A DNA stretch of 64,000 nt from CAZEJK01 sp964512045 (lineage in GTDB: Bacteria; Acidobacteriota; Thermoanaerobaculia; Thermoanaerobaculales; Sulfomarinibacteraceae), in assembly GCA_964512045.1 (NCBI GenBank), contig CAZEJK010000005.1:1-64000 (forward strand), written 5' to 3'. Below are positions 51,561-60,885 of this stretch, in pieces. Under the pieces are notes generated by a model. The model was not told where the DNA came from. It ran no database searches and saw nothing but the letters and a program-made list of their open reading frames with translations. Numbering within the stretch: the first letter of the stretch is position 1; each line of letters begins with the position of its first letter. The position numbers were made by a program, and so were the translations under genes.

Positions 51561-54500
51561 ATGACGCAGGGTCGTGAACCGTTCGTGCACCTCCATCTCC
51601 ACTCTCATTTCTCGCTGCTCGACGCGACGATCCGCATTCCGCAGCTCGTTGCCCAGGTTGCGGAGATGGACATGCCCGCCGTGGCAGTGACCGATCACGG
51701 CAACCTGTACGGTGCGTACCAGTTTCACCGTGCGGCACGAAAGGCAGGGCTCCGGCCGGTGGTGGGGTGTGAGGTCTACGTGGCGCCGGGCGACCATCGC
51801 GAGCGTAAGCCGGTCTCGGGGATGCGCAAGCCCTACCACCATCTCGTGCTGCTCGCCGAGAACGAGACTGGCTGGCGCAACATGGTCTGGCTCGTCAGCG
51901 AGGGGTATCTGCGCGGCTTCTATCACCGGCCGAGGATCTCGAAGGAGATTCTTGCAGAACGCTCCCAGGGGCTGATCGGTCTGTCGGCGTGCCTTTCCGG
52001 GGAGGTGGCGGCGTACCTGTTGGACCGCAACCCGAGCGCGGCCCGACGAGTCGCGGAGGAGTACCGAGAGATCTTGGGTCCCGACGGCTTCTTCCTCGAG
52101 ATCCAGGACCACGGAACCGTTGACGAGGAGTTCGTCCGCGAAGGGATGCGCAGCATCTCCGCGGACACCGGGATCCCTCTGGTTGCGACCAACGACTGTC
52201 ACTTCCATCATCGCGACGATGTCTTTGCCCATAAGGTGCTGATCGGCATCGGTCAGAACAAGACGGTCGACGAGCTGCAACGAGCGTACGTGTACAACTC
52301 CGAGTACTACGTGAAGAGTGCTGCGGAGATGGCCGACCTGTTCAGGGAGGATCCGGGTGCGTGCGCGCGTACGGTGGAGATCGCCGAGCGGTGTGACTTC
52401 GACTTCACCACTGATGCGTACCACTTGCCGCGCTGCCCGGTTCCCGAGGGCCATACGCTGGAAAGCTACCTGGAAGAGCTGTCAGTCGGTGGCCTCGAGG
52501 CCCGCTTGAGTGACGGACGCAGCCGCCGCCACACCGCAGCCGAGTACCACGAACGCTTGGCCTCCGAGCTGGACATCATCAAGGAGATGGGCTTCCCCGG
52601 CTACTTCTTGGTGGTCTGGGACTTCATGAACTACGCCAGGAAAAGTGGGGTCCCAGTGGGGCCAGGTCGGGGCTCGGCAGCCGGTTCCGTGGTGTCGTAC
52701 GCGTTGCGGATCACGGACATCGACCCCCTGGAGTTCGATCTGCTGTTCGAACGGTTCCTCAACCCGGATCGGATCTCCATGCCGGACATCGACATCGATT
52801 TCTGCCAGCGACGAAGGGAAGAGGTGATCGAGTACGTGCGCCGGCTGTACGGTGAGGAGTCGGTCAGTCAGATCGCAACGTTCAATATTCTCAAGGCGAA
52901 GTCGGCGGTTCGCGATGTGGGACGGGTGATGGGTCTACCGTTCGGTCAGGTGGATCAGATCGCGAAGCTGATTCCGGACGAGCTCAACATCACGCTCGAC
53001 CGGGCTCTGGAGGAGTCACCCGAGCTCAAGGACCTCGTGCATGCCGATGGCGAGGTTCGTCAGCTGGTGGAGACCGCCGAGAAGCTGGAAGGGTTGGCGC
53101 GCCACTGTGGTGTGCACGCGGCGGGTGTCGTCATTGCACCGGAGCCGCTGACGAACCTGGTTCCGTTGAACCGCACGACCCACGACGAGATTGCCACCCA
53201 GTTCGACAAGGATGATGTCGAGGACCTGGGTCTGCTGAAGATGGACTTTCTGGGTCTGAGAACCCTGACGGTGATCTCCGATGCCCTGCACTCGGTCGAG
53301 CTCAGCGGCGAGCAGGCGCCGGATCTGGAGAAGATACCGTTCGACGATCCGGCAGTGTTCGACCTCTTCTGCCGCGGTGATACCGACGGGATCTTCCAGT
53401 TCGAGTCCTCGGGGATGAAGGAGCTGCTGCGCAAGGTGCATCCGAGGGTGTTCGCGGATCTCGCCGCGTTGAACGCCCTGTACCGTCCCGGTCCGATGCA
53501 GTTCATCGATGACTTCACTGCTCGCAAGCATGGACGCAAGCCGATTACCTATATCTTCCCGGAGCTGGAGGAGATTCTCGGCGAGACGTACGGCATCATC
53601 GTGTATCAGGAGCAGGTGATGCGGATCGCCGTGCGGATCGCCGGCTTCTCGATGGCCCAGGCAGACCTGCTGCGCAAGGCGATGGGCAAGAAGAAGCAAG
53701 AGATCATCGCTCGCGAAGGCGAGACGTTCATCAAGGGCGGAGTTGCCGCCGGCTTTCCGGAAGACAAGGTGCGCAAGCTGTGGGAGCAGATCGTTCCGTT
53801 CGCGATGTACGGGTTCAACAAGTCACACTCGGTTGCGTACGCCCATGTGGCCTACCTGACGGCGTACCTGAAGGTGCATTACCCAGCGCACTTCATGGCG
53901 GCGATGCTCACATCGGAAGCCGCGAACACCGACAAGCTGGCGATGTACCTGGCGCGGAGCCGCCACATGGGGATCGAGATCTTGCCGCCGGATATCAACG
54001 CCTCTCTGAACATGTTCACCGTCGAGCCCGGAGGGATCCGGTTCGGTTTGGTGGCGGTCAAGGGGGTGGGTGGCGCGGCCGTCGAGGCGATCCTGCACGC
54101 CCGACAGGACCAGGGCGGCTTCACCGGCGTCACGCATTTCCTCCAGTCGCTGCCGGCGCGCGCCGCCAACCACAAGGTGATCGAGTGCCTCGCCAAGGCC
54201 GGGTGCTTCGATCAGTTCGGGCTGTCCCGTGGCGCACTCCTCAACAACCTGGATCAGCTCATGGAGGCTGCTGCGAGCGAGCGAGAGCAGCGTGAGCTCG
54301 GTCAGAGCTTGCTGTTCGAGGAGCTGGGTGCGGACAGCTACGAGAACGGTCTTCGGGGGGGTCCCGAGGTGGATGCGGTGACGCGGCTCGCATGGGAGCG
54401 CGAGGTCTTGGGGTTCTACCTCTCCGGACATCCGCTGGACCGCTACCGTCCCCAGCTCCGCCGCTTCTCGGACTGTGAGATTGGCCAGCTTGCAGAACGT

Positions 54501-55055
54501 GCCAACGGCGACGGGCCCACCGTGGCAGTCGGAGGGCTGATCGCCGGCATGCGGGTCAACCAGATCCGCAAGGAGGGCCCGAACCAGGGCCGGCGACTGG
54601 CGTCGTTCCAGCTGGAGGACCCGACTGGTAGCGTTCGGGTCGTCGCGTTCCCCGATACGTTCGAGAAGTACCGCGCTGTGTTGGAGAACGACACGCCGGT
54701 GTTGGTGGTGGCGACGGTGCGCGGAGAGGACGAGCATCCGGAGCTGATCGCGGAATCGATCAGCCCGCTCGGCGAGATCGATGGGGAGCGCGCCGAGGGA
54801 ATCCGCATCGAGCTGAACCTCGAGGAGGTCGAGGAGACACGTTTGGAGGAGCTGCTCGAGTTCTTGCTCGAGCACTCGGGACCTCTGCCCGTGCGGTTCG
54901 AGCTGCTGCGACCGGGGAGGTTCCGCGCGACCTTGGCGCCCCCCGCGGCTCTGACGGTCCGCCTTGACGAGGAGTTCTTGCAGCAGCTCGAAGGGCGGGT
55001 GGGATCCGGACGAGCACAGCTCGTGTTCCCCGCTCGGAGCCAGGCGGTGCATTGA
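51561..55055 (+). CDS. dnaE: DNA polymerase III alpha subunit
   Basis: 1164 residues, full length. PHP domain: HLHLHSHFSLLDATI, DHGNLYGAYQFH, GCEVYVAPGDHRERK, LSACLSGEVAAYLLDRN, ATNDCHFHHRDD: the metal-binding histidines look complete, unlike E. coli DnaE. The polymerase catalytic acids are in PDIDIDFCQRRREEVIEY. Finger and thumb: YGFNKSHSVAYAHVAYLTAYLK. The C-terminal OB domain is GGLIAGMRVNQIRKEGPNQG. ATG 51561, before which lies tatgatggagcc, was chosen; the frame upstream is not DnaE-like. The replicase core of the bacterium. Confidence 0.96.
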   Translation: MTQGREPFVHLHLHSHFSLLDATIRIPQLVAQVAEMDMPAVAVTDHGNLYGAYQFHRAARKAGLRPVVGCEVYVAPGDHRERKPVSGMRKPYHHLVLLAENETGWRNMVWLVSEGYLRGFYHRPRISKEILAERSQGLIGLSACLSGEVAAYLLDRNPSAARRVAEEYREILGPDGFFLEIQDHGTVDEEFVREGMRSISADTGIPLVATNDCHFHHRDDVFAHKVLIGIGQNKTVDELQRAYVYNSEYYVKSAAEMADLFREDPGACARTVEIAERCDFDFTTDAYHLPRCPVPEGHTLESYLEELSVGGLEARLSDGRSRRHTAAEYHERLASELDIIKEMGFPGYFLVVWDFMNYARKSGVPVGPGRGSAAGSVVSYALRITDIDPLEFDLLFERFLNPDRISMPDIDIDFCQRRREEVIEYVRRLYGEESVSQIATFNILKAKSAVRDVGRVMGLPFGQVDQIAKLIPDELNITLDRALEESPELKDLVHADGEVRQLVETAEKLEGLARHCGVHAAGVVIAPEPLTNLVPLNRTTHDEIATQFDKDDVEDLGLLKMDFLGLRTLTVISDALHSVELSGEQAPDLEKIPFDDPAVFDLFCRGDTDGIFQFESSGMKELLRKVHPRVFADLAALNALYRPGPMQFIDDFTARKHGRKPITYIFPELEEILGETYGIIVYQEQVMRIAVRIAGFSMAQADLLRKAMGKKKQEIIAREGETFIKGGVAAGFPEDKVRKLWEQIVPFAMYGFNKSHSVAYAHVAYLTAYLKVHYPAHFMAAMLTSEAANTDKLAMYLARSRHMGIEILPPDINASLNMFTVEPGGIRFGLVAVKGVGGAAVEAILHARQDQGGFTGVTHFLQSLPARAANHKVIECLAKAGCFDQFGLSRGALLNNLDQLMEAAASEREQRELGQSLLFEELGADSYENGLRGGPEVDAVTRLAWEREVLGFYLSGHPLDRYRPQLRRFSDCEIGQLAERANGDGPTVAVGGLIAGMRVNQIRKEGPNQGRRLASFQLEDPTGSVRVVAFPDTFEKYRAVLENDTPVLVVATVRGEDEHPELIAESISPLGEIDGERAEGIRIELNLEEVEETRLEELLEFLLEHSGPLPVRFELLRPGRFRATLAPPAALTVRLDEEFLQQLEGRVGSGRAQLVFPARSQAVH

Positions 55056-55141
55056 CCCGTCTGATACCATCCGCGACGGTGGTTTGAGGCTGGCTGGATT
55101 GAGCTCGCTCTGGAAGTCGCCACCGAGGAGGATGGTCTGGA

Positions 55142-55690
55142 ATGAAGGTGTATACACGGACTGGCGACGGTGGGGAGACCTCCCTGTTCAGTGGCGGACG
55201 GGTCGCCAAGGACCATCAGAGGATCGAGGCGTACGGGACCCTGGACGAGGTCAATGCAGTGCTCGGTCTCTTGCTGGTTGAGCCACTGCCCGAGGGTACG
55301 GTCGATCACCTGCGGGGCGTCCAAGACGTGCTCTTCGCTCTCGGGAGCGTTCTGGCGGATCCAGCAGGAAAGCTACAGGTTGATGGTGCTGTGTGGGATC
55401 CGGCGGATCTGGAGCAGTGGATCGACACGATGGATGTGGAGCTCGAGCCTCTCGCTGCCTTCATCGTGCCGGGTGGCTCGAGGCCGGCTGCGCTGGCGCA
55501 CCTGGCTCGGACCGTCTGCCGGCGTGCCGAACGTCGCGCGATCGCTCTCGGTGATGAGCTCCCCGGTGGAGTGCTGGCGTACCTGAATCGCCTTTCGGAT
55601 GCCTTGTTCGTGCTCGGGCGGTACATCAATGCGCGCTTGGGGATTGCGGATCCGATCTGGACCGGACGCCGTGCGGGTCAGCCCGATTGA
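55142..55690 (+). CDS. pduO: Cob(I)alamin adenosyltransferase, PduO type
   Basis: 182 residues. MKVYTRTGDGGETSLFSGGR is the PduO-type ATP-binding start; RIEAYGTLDEVNAVLGLL, FIVPGGSRPAALAHLARTVCRRAERR and LPGGVLAYLNRLSDALFVLGR complete it. It attaches the adenosyl group to Co(I) cobalamin, making coenzyme B12. GGAGG lies at 55128-55132. Downstream follows phoH. Confidence 0.93.
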   Translation: MKVYTRTGDGGETSLFSGGRVAKDHQRIEAYGTLDEVNAVLGLLLVEPLPEGTVDHLRGVQDVLFALGSVLADPAGKLQVDGAVWDPADLEQWIDTMDVELEPLAAFIVPGGSRPAALAHLARTVCRRAERRAIALGDELPGGVLAYLNRLSDALFVLGRYINARLGIADPIWTGRRAGQPD

Positions 55691-55835
55691 CAGAGATTCG
55701 ATACACTACTCAGATGGCAGGAGTTTCGCAGTTGGCCGATTCGGGCTACGTCCTCAACGAGGCGCCGGATCGTCGCCATCAGGCACGATGGAGTGCCTGG
55801 TTTTGGGAGCCAGCGCCGTCAGGGAGACGTCTGAG

Positions 55836-56810
55836 ATGCAGCGTGTGAGCCTGAGTCAACAGCATCCGGAGGTTCTGTTCGGAACGAGGGATGAGAACCT
55901 CCGGTACCTGGAGTCGCGGCTTCGCGTCCAGGTCAATGCGCGCGGTGCTGACGTGCAGGTGGAGGGCAGCCCTGAGGACGAGGTGCTGGTCGTGCGGCTG
56001 CTCGAGTCGTTCGATCGATTGTTGGCAAAGGGGTGCACGGTTGGCCGTGATGAGTTTCGCACTGGCGTTCGCGTGCTGGAGGAGGACCCCTCGGTGGATC
56101 TTGAGGGGTTCTTCCTGGACAGCTCGATTCCGGAGTCGGTGAAGCGCTACGTGGTTCCGCGCAACCTCAATCAGCGTCTTTTCCTCCGCGAGGTGGAGCA
56201 GAACGACTATGTCTTCGCAGTCGGCCCCGCGGGGACCGGGAAGACCTATCTCGCGGTCGCCATGGCAGCGGCGCGTTTACTGGCGAAGCAGGTGCGACGG
56301 ATCATCGTCACGCGCCCTGCGGTGGAAGCGGGGGAGCGTCTCGGGTTTCTGCCAGGGGATCTCGTGGAGAAGGTCAACCCGTACATGCGGCCGATCTACG
56401 ATGCCCTGTACGATATCCTTGGCTACGACAAGGTTGCGCGGTTGATGGAGCGTGAGACCATCGAGATCGCCCCGCTGGCGTTCATGCGTGGTCGTACACT
56501 CAACGACGCGTTCATCATTCTCGACGAGGCGCAGAACACGACCCACGAGCAGATGAAGATGTTCCTGACCAGGATGGGGTTCCACTCCAAGACGGTGATC
56601 ACGGGCGACATTACCCAGATTGACCTGCCGGACGGTCGTCGGTCCGGGCTCGTGGAGGCGCTCGACGTGCTGAGTGGTGTCGAGGGTATCGCCTTCATCC
56701 GTTTTACCGAGCGGGACGTGGTACGCCACCGTCTCGTGCAGGATATCGTCGACCGCTACAGCCAGTGGGAGTCCCGCAGGAACCCAGCTCCCTCGAGCGC
56801 TGATGAGTAA
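55836..56810 (+). CDS. phoH: PhoH-family P-loop ATPase
   Basis: 324 residues. An N-terminal KH-like region (FGTRDENLRYLESRLRVQV) is followed by the PhoH domain: Walker A AVGPAGTGKTYLAVAMAA, RPAVEAGERLGFLPGDL, Walker B AFIILDEAQNTT, and FLTRMGFHSKTVITGDITQ. AGGGAGA precedes ATG 55836. First gene of a run found in many bacteria (phoH, pgpH, ybeY, corC, era), linked to RNA processing and ribosome assembly. A TTGACA lies at 55688, but no good -10 follows it. Confidence 0.93.
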   Translation: MQRVSLSQQHPEVLFGTRDENLRYLESRLRVQVNARGADVQVEGSPEDEVLVVRLLESFDRLLAKGCTVGRDEFRTGVRVLEEDPSVDLEGFFLDSSIPESVKRYVVPRNLNQRLFLREVEQNDYVFAVGPAGTGKTYLAVAMAAARLLAKQVRRIIVTRPAVEAGERLGFLPGDLVEKVNPYMRPIYDALYDILGYDKVARLMERETIEIAPLAFMRGRTLNDAFIILDEAQNTTHEQMKMFLTRMGFHSKTVITGDITQIDLPDGRRSGLVEALDVLSGVEGIAFIRFTERDVVRHRLVQDIVDRYSQWESRRNPAPSSADE

Positions 56811-59220
56811 GCGCGGCATTCTGCGGCGGAGTGGCGATGCGCGTCGCACCACTCGCATCCAGCGGGGTCTCGAGGTGCGGGCCGGCTGGTGGGACAGGCT
56901 GTTCGAACGACCGCTCCTGTGGGGCACGCTCGCCGTTGTGGTGTGCACATGGGCCGTGATGCCTCGGCTGGCCGTTCGCGCGCCGACGTGGAAGGCCGGT
57001 GATGTCGCCACCTTCGATGTCGTGGCCAGCCGAGATATGAGCTTGCCGGATGAAGCGTCGACGCGGACGCTCCGCGAGCAAGCCCGCAGCCAGGTTGCAC
57101 CTGTGTACGATCGCGAGCCGAGAGTTCGCTACGAGATCCAGGAGTCGATCCGGGAGCTCTTTGCTGCGTGTCGACAGATGTTTGCCGAGGATGGTCGCGC
57201 CACATCGAAGGATGCAACGCAGAACGGCGGCGATCTGTCTGAGATGCTGGTAGGCTTCGAGGCTCTGTCCGTGGAGCCTGGTCTGACGGAGGTACTGCGT
57301 GCTTCGGAGTGCTCCGAGGAGCTCGAGGCGGCACTGCTCGAGGTGGTGTCGAGGATCTATCAGACCGGAGTAGTCGACGATCTGCGAGCACTCGAGCAAC
57401 GTTCGAGCCACGGCGTCGTGGTGCGCGACGTTGCAACGGGCCTGGAACGAACGTACTCCCTTGGCGAGCTGGCGCAGCCGGTGGATCTGCGGACCGGGGT
57501 CGAGTCGGTCGTGCGGGATCTCCTGCTCGAGTCCGACACGGTCTCGCGCCGCTGGATCAAGGAGCTCACACGGTTCTTCGATGCCAACATCCACCCGAGC
57601 CTGACCTTCAACCGGGCCGAGACCGCTCGACGACAGGATTGGGCTGCCGAGCAGGTCTCGGAACGGACGCAGCAGATCAAGCGAGGCCAGGTGATCGTGC
57701 GCCGCGGCGATACCGTGTCGCCGACAGCGGTCGCGACGCTCCAACGTCTGAGCGAGGAGCGCGAGGATCTCCGCCATTACTCATCCTCGTTTGGCGTGCT
57801 GCTCATCGTCATCGCGGTGATCGTTGGCTGGCGCTTCCTTGTGGTGGTTTCGTCTCGGCGACGAGAAGCCAATCTCCGAGTGGTAGCTGTGTACATGCTC
57901 CTGATGCTGTTCGTGCTCCTCGAACGGCTGGGCCTGGTGCTTGCGTCGTCGGTAGCGTTGGCAGGGCACGGCTCCATGTTCTCGAATGTGGATGCGTATC
58001 TGTGGGCCCTGCCGCATGCGGCAGGACCGATCACGACGTTCCTGCTCCTGGGAGCTCAGCCGGCGCTCCTGTTCGCGGTCTCCCAGGCCGTGCTCGTGCC
58101 CATCATGCTCGGCGGGGACTTCACCGTGATGCTCTACACCCTGGTAGCAGGGCTCGTGGCGGCGGCAGCAGCTCATGCGTTCAAGCAGCGCAGCGTGTTT
58201 GCCCGCGCGGGAGTTGCCGTTGGGGTGGCCAACGTTGTGGCGATGGCCGCGATGGAGCTCTATCGGGGAGATCCACCACTGACGGGTGCCCAGCTTCTTG
58301 GTATGGGGTTTGCTTTTGTCGGTGGTCCGATCGCTGCGGCGGCCGCCGGGGGGCTGTTGCCGGCGATCGAGTCGGTGCTCGGGATTACGACAGACGTCCG
58401 GTTGCTCGAGCTGTCCAATCAGAACCACCCATTACTGAAGAGGCTCGCGATCGAGGCTCCCGGCACCTTCCAGCACTCACTGGCTGTCGCTACGCTCGCA
58501 GAGGCCGGAGCGGAGGCGATCGGCGCCAACGGGTTGCTGCTGCGCGTGTGTGCGTACTACCACGATATCGGGAAGCTGTCGAAACCTCACTACTTCGTGG
58601 AGAACCAGCGGGGCAGGAACCCGCACGACGAGCTGTCGCCGTCAATGTCGGCCCTGGTGATCATGAGTCACGTGAAGGAAGGGGTCTCGCTGGCTCGGCG
58701 AGCTCGGCTGCCCCTCCCGATCCGAGAGTCGATTGCGACTCACCATGGCACGAAGCTGGTCCACTTCTTCTACCGCAAGGCGACGGAGCGCGCCCAGCCA
58801 GAGTCGGTGACAGGGCGGGGAGCCCGTCGGGGCGGCACGGAGCGCGGCGACACAGCGTCGACTCAGGTGCGCGAGAGCGACTACCGCTACCGTGGTCCGC
58901 GGCCGCATAGCAAGGAGCTCGGGATACTCCTTCTGGCTGATGCCGTCGAGGCGGCCTCGCGGACACTCGAGAACCCGACGCCGGCTAAGATTGAAGGGAT
59001 GATCGGTACGATCTTCTCCAACACTGCCGGGGACGGTCAGCTGGACAGCTCGGAGCTGACGTTCCAGGACCTGGACAGGGTCGGGACGGCGTTCTTGTGG
59101 ATCTTGACCAACATGTTCCACCATCGGATCCAGTACCCTGGGTTCGATTTCGAGAGGCGAGGGAGGAGTGACCACGGTCTCGATCAGTTGGGAGCGAAGA
59201 CCGCGCGTGCCGGCGGCTGA
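56803..59220 (+). CDS. pgpH: 7TM-HD family phosphodiesterase (PgpH/YqfF type)
   Basis: 805 residues. One N-terminal helix (LLWGTLAVVVCTWAVM), a ~260-residue extracytoplasmic domain, seven helices (about 330-500), then an HD domain with TFQHSLAVATLAEAGAEAIG, AYYHDIGKLSKPHYF and THHGTKLVHFFYRKA. PgpH of Listeria hydrolyses cyclic di-AMP; by family this is the likely activity, but no cyclase is in the window. The HD domain has a ~35-residue Arg/Gly/Thr-rich insertion (RGARRGGTERGDT). The start overlaps the phoH stop by 8 nt. Confidence 0.9.
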   Translation: MSKRGILRRSGDARRTTRIQRGLEVRAGWWDRLFERPLLWGTLAVVVCTWAVMPRLAVRAPTWKAGDVATFDVVASRDMSLPDEASTRTLREQARSQVAPVYDREPRVRYEIQESIRELFAACRQMFAEDGRATSKDATQNGGDLSEMLVGFEALSVEPGLTEVLRASECSEELEAALLEVVSRIYQTGVVDDLRALEQRSSHGVVVRDVATGLERTYSLGELAQPVDLRTGVESVVRDLLLESDTVSRRWIKELTRFFDANIHPSLTFNRAETARRQDWAAEQVSERTQQIKRGQVIVRRGDTVSPTAVATLQRLSEEREDLRHYSSSFGVLLIVIAVIVGWRFLVVVSSRRREANLRVVAVYMLLMLFVLLERLGLVLASSVALAGHGSMFSNVDAYLWALPHAAGPITTFLLLGAQPALLFAVSQAVLVPIMLGGDFTVMLYTLVAGLVAAAAAHAFKQRSVFARAGVAVGVANVVAMAAMELYRGDPPLTGAQLLGMGFAFVGGPIAAAAAGGLLPAIESVLGITTDVRLLELSNQNHPLLKRLAIEAPGTFQHSLAVATLAEAGAEAIGANGLLLRVCAYYHDIGKLSKPHYFVENQRGRNPHDELSPSMSALVIMSHVKEGVSLARRARLPLPIRESIATHHGTKLVHFFYRKATERAQPESVTGRGARRGGTERGDTASTQVRESDYRYRGPRPHSKELGILLLADAVEAASRTLENPTPAKIEGMIGTIFSNTAGDGQLDSSELTFQDLDRVGTAFLWILTNMFHHRIQYPGFDFERRGRSDHGLDQLGAKTARAGG

Positions 59221-59593
59221 CCGGATCCGGCGGGTTGTTCGGGGCGTCTTGGAGCAGCTTGCAGTGCGGGGCGCGGAGGTGCACGTGTGCGTCACCTCCG
59301 ATGACCGCGTGCACGAGCTGAACCGCCAGTGGCGCGGAATCGATCGGCCAACGGACGTGCTGTCGTTCCCCATCGGCGAGATGATTCCGGAGGGTCGGGA
59401 GCTGCTCGGTGAGATCGTGATCTCTATTGATCGTGCTCGTGCTCAGGCGGTGGCCGAGGGGCACGATGAGCTCCGCGAGCTGGAGGAGCTGGTGCTGCAC
59501 GGCACCCTCCATCTGCTCGGTCACGATCACGAGACCGACGACGGAGCCATGGAACGGCTGGAGCTCGAGCTCCGGAGGGAGCTGCTGTCGTGA
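59168..59593 (+). CDS. ybeY: Endoribonuclease YbeY (16S rRNA maturation)
   Basis: 141 residues. The zinc motif is HGTLHLLGHDHETDD, and RPTDVLSFP is the family core. YbeY takes part in 16S rRNA 3'-end processing and ribosome quality control. GTG start with GGGAGGA upstream; it overlaps the pgpH gene by 53 nt and the corC gene by 4 nt, so the whole set is compacted into one message. Confidence 0.93.
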   Translation: MTTVSISWERRPRVPAADRIRRVVRGVLEQLAVRGAEVHVCVTSDDRVHELNRQWRGIDRPTDVLSFPIGEMIPEGRELLGEIVISIDRARAQAVAEGHDELRELEELVLHGTLHLLGHDHETDDGAMERLELELRRELLS

Positions 59594-60885
59594 CAGTTGA
59601 TCTGATGTCCTGGGCGGTGCACCCCGTCACGATCGGCATCGCGGTGTCGGCGGTCGTCCTGCTGTATGCAACCATCGAGGTGTTGCTGGGCGGCCTCGGT
59701 CTGATGGGGAACATCCGGTTCCAGGGCATGCTCGACGACCACGAGGATCTTCTTCCCGTCGCAGACGACGGCTCTCTTCCACTGGCGCCGGTGCTGTCAG
59801 TGCTGCGCTGGTTGCAGATCGCCAGCCTGTTGGGGTTGGCGGTGGTCGTGTTCTGGCTGGTGGATGGTCGGCCTGGGATCACCCTGCTGGTGCTCGCGGC
59901 GAGCACGATCGTGCTGACGGTGGTGATGCGGCCGGTCGCGAGCCGGGCAGGCGAGTCGGCCCTGGTGCGCCTGCTGTATGCAGTGCGGCCTCTGATGCTG
60001 CCGATGTTGGTTCCTCTGGTACGGATCGGGATCCGCGAGCGCCACACCCGAGAGATGCAAGCCGCTCCCGAGGACGAGGAGGAGGAGGCGAGCGAACGGG
60101 AGATCCGGGCGTTCATCGATGTGGGCCATGAAGCGGGAATCATCGAAGGCGAGGAGGCCGAGTTCCTGGAGTCGTTGGTGGAGTTCTTCGATACCACTGT
60201 CCGGGAAGTGATGACGCCGCGAACGGCGATGGTTGCAGTGTCGGATGACACGGACTTCGAAACGCTACTGCAGACGTTCTCGGGGACCGGCAAGAGCCGT
60301 GTGCCGGTTTACCGCGAGACGATCGATCACATAGTCGGTGTTGCACATGTGAAGGACGCGCTCGATCACCTCCAGCGAGACCAACGCTGCACGGTAGCCG
60401 AGCTGATGCGCGAGATCGTGGTCGTACCGGAAGGGAAACGTCTCGGTGAGCTGTTGCAGGAGTTCCAGCGGAGCCGACAACAGCTCGCGATCGTCGCCGA
60501 CGAGTGGGGTGGGACGGCTGGACTGGTGACGCTGGAGGACGCACTCGAGGAGATCGTCGGCGAGATCCAGGACGAGCACGATGACAGCGAGCCGCCAGAG
60601 TGGGAGGAGCTGGCGGATGGAACCTACCGTTTGCTAGGCCGGGCCAGCCTGGAGACTCTCGAGGAGCTCTTCGGACTCGATCTGGAGGAAGAGGAGATGG
60701 ATACGGTGGGCGGGCTGGTGTTTGCCCTCCACGGTACTGTCCCGGAGGTCGGTGCCGAGGTGGACGATCCGAATCATGGTTTGCGGTTCACCGTGGAAGA
60801 GATGGAGGAACGCCGGATCGTCGCGGTGCAGGTGGTGGAAGCGCCGGTCGCCAGCGAGGATGGGGGGTCGAGCAATGGCAGCTGA
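59590..60885 (+). CDS. CNNM/CorC-type CBS-domain membrane protein
   Basis: 431 residues. Three or four N-terminal helices (PVTIGIAVSAVVLLYATIEV, LGLAVVVFWLVDG, LVLAASTIVLTVVM) then paired CBS domains (EVMTPRTAMVAVSDDTDF, KSRVPVYRETIDHIVG, QLAIVADEWGGTAGLVTLEDALEEIVGEI) and a C-terminal CorC_HlyC domain (DTVGGLVFALHGTVPEVGAE). Family members are putative Mg2+ or Co2+ exporters. GTG start. Follows ybeY in the conserved block. Confidence 0.9.
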   Translation: MTVDLMSWAVHPVTIGIAVSAVVLLYATIEVLLGGLGLMGNIRFQGMLDDHEDLLPVADDGSLPLAPVLSVLRWLQIASLLGLAVVVFWLVDGRPGITLLVLAASTIVLTVVMRPVASRAGESALVRLLYAVRPLMLPMLVPLVRIGIRERHTREMQAAPEDEEEEASEREIRAFIDVGHEAGIIEGEEAEFLESLVEFFDTTVREVMTPRTAMVAVSDDTDFETLLQTFSGTGKSRVPVYRETIDHIVGVAHVKDALDHLQRDQRCTVAELMREIVVVPEGKRLGELLQEFQRSRQQLAIVADEWGGTAGLVTLEDALEEIVGEIQDEHDDSEPPEWEELADGTYRLLGRASLETLEELFGLDLEEEEMDTVGGLVFALHGTVPEVGAEVDDPNHGLRFTVEEMEERRIVAVQVVEAPVASEDGGSSNGS

